Shown one piece after another: positions 59,511 to 63,031 of a stretch of 63,031 nt of DNA. The DNA is from Herpetosiphonaceae bacterium (lineage in GTDB: Bacteria > Chloroflexota > Chloroflexia > Chloroflexales > Kallotenuaceae). The number at the start of each line of letters is the position of its first letter. Position 1 is the first letter of the stretch. A model generated the notes under the pieces. That model was not told the origin of the DNA and made no database searches. It saw only the letters and a list, made by a program, of their open reading frames with translations. The DNA lies in the NCBI GenBank assembly GCA_036374795.1, contig DASUTC010000345.1:1-63031 (forward strand), written 5' to 3'. A program made the position numbers and the translations under genes.

Positions 59511-62225
59511 TCAGCGCGCTGCCTCATCCTGATCGAAGCCCGCGACATCGACATGATCGATCGACTCATCAGACGATGCGGGATCTGCCCACTGTCCAAG
59601 ATCCGGATCGTCGGGCGCGTCCGGCTCCAGCGGCGGCTGGCTGCCGTGCCGCTCACGGGCCGCTGCCGATGCGGCTCCCATCTGCGCGGCGCGACTCCAC
59701 GGCGGCGGCGAGAATATCCGAGCCTTGCCAGCATAGCCGCGCGCGCCGATGCTGCCGGTCCTGATCGGCGCGGATCGCTGATACGGCTCGCGCTCGCCCA
59801 CAGTCGTCGCGGCCATACCCTCACCGCTCTCGTCGGGCCACTGCGCCAGCAACTGCGCCCACTCGTCGCGCAGCTCTTCACGTCGCGCAGCATAGTAGAT
59901 ATGATCCACGCCGTCTTCGTCGCGGTAAACCAGATCGACCTGGGAGCGCATCGGACGCATGTAGCCGAGGTTGCCCCACCAGCGCACTGTGCGTTCGTCG
60001 AGCGCCTTATCGACGATATGCATCCGCGCGGCATACTCGCGCACCGAGCCTTCCTTGAGTTCTTCGGCCCGCCAGGGCGCGCTGATCTCGCCGTTCCGCA
60101 GATCGCGGAACGCAATCCGGCGCACACCCTCGTCGTCAAGCACATCGCTGACGACCTCGATGCCGGTGCGCGGACGCGGCACGCGAATAAAGCGCAGCCA
60201 CGCATCCGAGAGCTTCTCACGGAGCACGCCTCGATACTCTTCAAACGAGTCGCCGTTGGCGTGCTTCATCGCAATATCGAAGAGCGGAGCGCCGGAGGCG
60301 GCGCGGGTGATCGCCCAGATGCCGCCGCGACCCCGCCAGCGCCAGCGGCGGTCGCCAAAGGAGGGATCGCCGACAACCGGCGCGATAAGCCGCTCCGGCG
60401 GCTCCACGCGCAGCGCAAACGGCATCCGCTCGCGCTCGTCGACACTGGGACGCGGCTCTCTGCTATTAAGGGCACGCGGCTTATCGGCCAGCGCCGGGCC
60501 ATCGCCATCCGCCGCATCGCCATCGCCTGAGCGCAGATCGCCGAGCAGCACGTTCCAGGCTTCGCTGAGGCCCCAATCGCTCACGCCATAGAAGATATGA
60601 TCGATCACGCCGTTGGCATCGCGATGCACCAGATCGAACTTTGTACGCCCGCCCTGCTGGTAGGCGCGCAGCAGGCCCAGCCGCCCGGCCCATCTGATCT
60701 GCGAATAAATATCGATGCGGCCTTCGCGCAGATCTTCATGCCGCGCGATGGCATACTGCCACAAGCCCTGCGCCCGATCGCGCGAGACGCCCGGCGTGGT
60801 ACGCAGATCACGAATTTCGTAGAGCCACTCGCCGTTGCGGCGCTGCGCATCGACGATCTCGACGCCCGAACGCGGCAGCTCCAGATCCTGGCCGTTATCG
60901 AGCGGCGAGGTGGCTCCTTGCGCCAGCGCCCGCCGCGCAAGCTGCACGATCTCGCCCCGCGTCGCCGGGACGCTCTGCGCGTTGCGCCGCACATAGATCG
61001 CGCCCTCGCGAGTGACATATGGTGGCAACTGGGTCGCGCTGACCTCGACGCGAATAACATCCTGGCCTTCGTAGCGCAGCAGCTCAAGCGAAAGCGTCGG
61101 CACCGGCTCGATCTGCTGCTCCACAGCCGACCGCAGATGAGCCGCTACCTGCTCTGGCCGGGCCACGCCCTGCACCTCGCCGGGCGCGCTCTCGATCGCG
61201 CCAATCACCAGCGTGCCGCCGCCGGTATTGCTGAGCGCCGCGATATCGCGCACCAGCAGATCGATGCTGTCGGTGACGCTGCGCAAAATCTGGCGCTCGG
61301 TCGAGTGCCCGAAGCGCAGTTGATCGATCTCCCACTGCTTCTGATCGCGCTTCGGCACCCGCAGATGGTCGAAGTTTTGCGTTTGGAACAGCTCGCGCAG
61401 CGCGGCAAAGCTGGCCTCCGGCAGCAGCGCCTCGAAATATCGATCGCCGATGCCGTGCTTATGCGTCGCATCGGTGCCGGAGGGAGCGCGCCGCACCCGG
61501 TGGGCGTCGGAGCCCTGAATGCAGAACATCGCGCGCTCGTAGTGCTCGGTCTTCCCGTTGTAGAACGCCGGATTGGTAAACGTACCGTGATCGGTATAAA
61601 AGTTGATGAACTCCAGGGCATTGAGAAACGGGCTTTGTGTTGCCGCGATCCGCGACTGGCCGCTGGTGCCCATCCGCAGCGTCTCGGTAATCACGCCTGC
61701 GGGACCGTTGGCATGGGCCGCGATCACAATTCCACCGGCCCGCGCGATGATCTCGTACGAATCGGTGACGTGCTCGGTATCCGGCACGCTCGTCGTGCCG
61801 GCCTTCAGCTTATCGGGGGCCACGCCAAGCTGAAGCAGCGTCGCTTCGATCACGCCGATGGGTGTGGCAGGAGCGAAAATACCGAGAACATGCGCGCCAT
61901 AGTGCGAGGTAAACTCGAAGCCTGGAAGCACCGTGATTTTTCTGAGGAGCCGGTAATACTCATCGAGCTGCTGGTGATCGGCAGGTGTCGCGCGGCGAGT
62001 ACGCTCAAGCTGCTCTAAAAATTCCACCTCTCGCTGCATGCGTTCATACCCGGCGACCGTATTATGGTCGGTGAACGCAATCATCTCTAAGCCTCGCCGA
62101 TCCGCCTCACGTAAAATATCGAGAAAGGTGATTTCTGGCTCTGCGTAATCTTCCGATGCGGGAGTGTGAATATGGAGATCAACACGGACCCAACGCTTTT
62201 GCTCATTCTTTGACGGCAATGCCAT
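59511..62225 (-). CDS. PHP-AlbA_2 fusion protein with duplicated C-terminal domains
   Basis: The ATG at 62225 has GAGG seven bases upstream. The 904-aa protein starts with a PHP phosphoesterase domain: VDLHIHTPASEDYAEPEIT, FTDHNTVAGYERM and SDAHRVRRAPSG. A schlafen-like AlbA_2 domain follows near residues 310-430 (RDIAALSNTGGGTLVIGAIE, then PPYVTREGAIYVRRN). Two related C-terminal domains contain the motif LVHRDANGVIDHIFYGVSD and LVYRDEDGVDHIYYAARRE. The domain mix is seen in some DNA-damage or defence-type proteins; the substrate is not known. Confidence 0.85.
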   Translation of the reverse strand: MALPSKNEQKRWVRVDLHIHTPASEDYAEPEITFLDILREADRRGLEMIAFTDHNTVAGYERMQREVEFLEQLERTRRATPADHQQLDEYYRLLRKITVLPGFEFTSHYGAHVLGIFAPATPIGVIEATLLQLGVAPDKLKAGTTSVPDTEHVTDSYEIIARAGGIVIAAHANGPAGVITETLRMGTSGQSRIAATQSPFLNALEFINFYTDHGTFTNPAFYNGKTEHYERAMFCIQGSDAHRVRRAPSGTDATHKHGIGDRYFEALLPEASFAALRELFQTQNFDHLRVPKRDQKQWEIDQLRFGHSTERQILRSVTDSIDLLVRDIAALSNTGGGTLVIGAIESAPGEVQGVARPEQVAAHLRSAVEQQIEPVPTLSLELLRYEGQDVIRVEVSATQLPPYVTREGAIYVRRNAQSVPATRGEIVQLARRALAQGATSPLDNGQDLELPRSGVEIVDAQRRNGEWLYEIRDLRTTPGVSRDRAQGLWQYAIARHEDLREGRIDIYSQIRWAGRLGLLRAYQQGGRTKFDLVHRDANGVIDHIFYGVSDWGLSEAWNVLLGDLRSGDGDAADGDGPALADKPRALNSREPRPSVDERERMPFALRVEPPERLIAPVVGDPSFGDRRWRWRGRGGIWAITRAASGAPLFDIAMKHANGDSFEEYRGVLREKLSDAWLRFIRVPRPRTGIEVVSDVLDDEGVRRIAFRDLRNGEISAPWRAEELKEGSVREYAARMHIVDKALDERTVRWWGNLGYMRPMRSQVDLVYRDEDGVDHIYYAARREELRDEWAQLLAQWPDESGEGMAATTVGEREPYQRSAPIRTGSIGARGYAGKARIFSPPPWSRAAQMGAASAAARERHGSQPPLEPDAPDDPDLGQWADPASSDESIDHVDVAGFDQDEAAR

Positions 62226-62231
62226 TTGCAA

Positions 62232-62622
62232 ACCTCATAAATGGAAGAGACAAACTCTTTTTAGCTATCCAATGTTTCTTTACTTTTGTGATGCGTCACG
62301 GTGGATTCATATGTACTTGTCGATGGCGCTTCAGCCAGTCTCACCTCCTTGGCCTAGAATCAAGGTGTATGTTTGGGAAACAGCCGATTCTGCATCAGCA
62401 AAAGGAATGTTTGGGGACTTCCCGAACCCCAAGGGCAGCTCCCCGGCCCCACAGCGCATTGGGAAACCCTGCCCCTGCCCATGCTCATACGCGCACACAC
62501 TCTCATTAGTGCTTATCATACCCTAAAGCCAGGTATCGGGCAATGATGGCGGCATCAAAATCTTTCCACTTCTGGACGGCAAACCTCCCATCGAGCTGTA
62601 AAAAAAGAGTTGCTACTGGCGT
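62232..62622. other. Long intergenic region before the tRNA genes
   Basis: About 390 bases upstream of the tRNA promoter. It has lower GC than the flanks. No credible gene, hairpin or repeat was identified. Confidence 0.6.
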
Positions 62623-62651
62623 TTGACAAGCTCGATGAAGCGTGGTATATT
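62623..62651 (+). promoter_or_regulatory. Consensus promoter for the tRNA operon
   Basis: TTGACA (62623-62628), exactly 17 bases, then TATATT (62646-62651). Transcription would start near 62658, about 27 bases before the first tRNA. Confidence 0.9.
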
Positions 62652-62684
62652 TGCCCTCGCTGTCGAGGACGGCGTATTTAGAGC

Positions 62685-62760
62685 GCCGACGTAGCTCAAT
62701 CGGCAGAGCAACGGTTTTGTAAACCGTAGGTTGTCGGTTCGATTCCGACCGTCGGCTCCA
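62685..62760 (+). tRNA. tRNA-Thr (TGT)
   Basis: A 76-base cloverleaf with acceptor GCCGACG/CGTCGGC, the anticodon loop TTTGTAA with TGT, and an encoded CCA. Confidence 0.97.
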
Positions 62761-62771
62761 GGATAACATGT

Positions 62772-62857
62772 GGGTCGGTTCCAGAGTGGCCAAATGGGGC
62801 GGACTGTAACTCCGCTGGCGTACGCCTTCGCTGGTTCGAATCCAGCCCGGCCCACCA
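62772..62857 (+). tRNA. tRNA-Tyr (GTA)
   Basis: An 86-base class II tRNA with a long variable arm, acceptor GGGTCGG/CCGGCCC, the anticodon loop CTGTAAC with GTA, and an encoded CCA. Confidence 0.97.
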
Positions 62858-62880
62858 CAGTATCCTTCGGACGAGTGGGT

Positions 62881-62956
62881 GCCTTTGTAGCTCAGTAGGT
62901 AGAGCACGTCTTTGGTAAAGACGAGGTCATGGGTTCGAATCCCATCGTGGGCTCCA
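62881..62956 (+). tRNA. tRNA-Thr (GGT)
   Basis: A 76-base cloverleaf with the anticodon loop TTGGTAA (GGT) and an encoded CCA. The acceptor GCCTTTG/CGTGGGC has one T-T mismatch and two G-T wobble pairs. The order Thr-Tyr-Thr is conserved in many bacteria upstream of translation genes. Confidence 0.95.
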
Positions 62957-63031
62957 GAAATAACCACGGGTTTGCTGGGTATCTTGTATCCTTCGCATTC
63001 CTGACAGTGTGACAAGGAGTTAGTAGTTTAT

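Noticed and set aside
62506-63015. A long minus-strand open frame of about 169 residues over the tRNA genes
   Set aside because: It is the reverse complement of the three tRNAs and shows the familiar tRNA-derived false protein (SRRSESNRQP, GWIRTSEG, HDGIRTHDL).

Overview
The window reads as a chromosomal segment of a high-GC bacterium, most likely a Chloroflexota member of the Chloroflexia type. This assignment is an inference from gene content: Uma2-family protein, MiaA, RDD/SpoIIM pair, DUF92, UbiE/UbiX-type quinone genes, a MutL that carries its own nicking-endonuclease motif, and degenerate short tandem repeats between genes. No rRNA or other decisive marker is present. All functions are read from motifs; no database search was run.

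Layout. (1) Positions 1-10.8 kb, plus strand: a tightly coupled RiPP-type cluster, cut by the left edge. It holds YcaO (3' part), TfuA, a GT4 glycosyltransferase, a 690-aa helical-repeat protein, a DUF2817 (M14-like) peptidase, a SagB-type dehydrogenase and an S41 peptidase. Three of the junctions are 4-base ATGA overlaps or similar. No precursor peptide is seen; it is probably to the left of the window. This is the best candidate for an undescribed system. (2) 10.8-16.4 kb, minus strand: a formate dehydrogenase operon (catalytic subunit, 4Fe-4S subunit, NrfD-type anchor, small protein). The catalytic gene is interrupted by an in-frame TGA followed by a near-ideal bacterial SECIS hairpin, so it encodes a selenoprotein. 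(3) 16.6-25.3 kb: a frameshifted Uma2 gene, a nucleotidyltransferase, recN, an O-antigen-ligase/TPR protein, a WecA/TagO-type transferase and a cell-wall amidase. (4) 25.4-29.8 kb, minus strand: pyruvate dehydrogenase-type E1 alpha, E1 beta and E2, and a methyltransferase. (5) 29.9-42 kb: small genes, a phosphoribosyltransferase, miaA, RDD and spoIIM, sixA, an OsmC protein, a sigma/anti-sigma-like membrane fusion, an ArsR-CDF metal operon with a clear operator, and two divergent thioredoxin-fold lipoproteins. (6) 42-59.5 kb: mutL, a PP2C phosphatase, ROK kinase, a flavin protein, a RecA-like ATPase, a helicase-C-like protein, a PurS-PurL fusion, DUF1444, DUF92, ubiE and ubiX. (7) 59.5-63 kb: a PHP/AlbA_2 fusion protein and a tRNA operon Thr(TGT)-Tyr(GTA)-Thr(GGT) behind a consensus promoter.

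A striking background feature is a family of intergenic elements (about twelve copies) built from degenerate 7-8 base units such as TTGTTCT or GAGTTCC. They often flank a GC-rich module with GGGTGCC/GGCACCC inverted repeats. They sit between genes, inside the formate dehydrogenase operon, and in one case run into the last codons of miaA. Several promoters have an extended -10 (TGnTAnnnT), and two genes appear to be leaderless.
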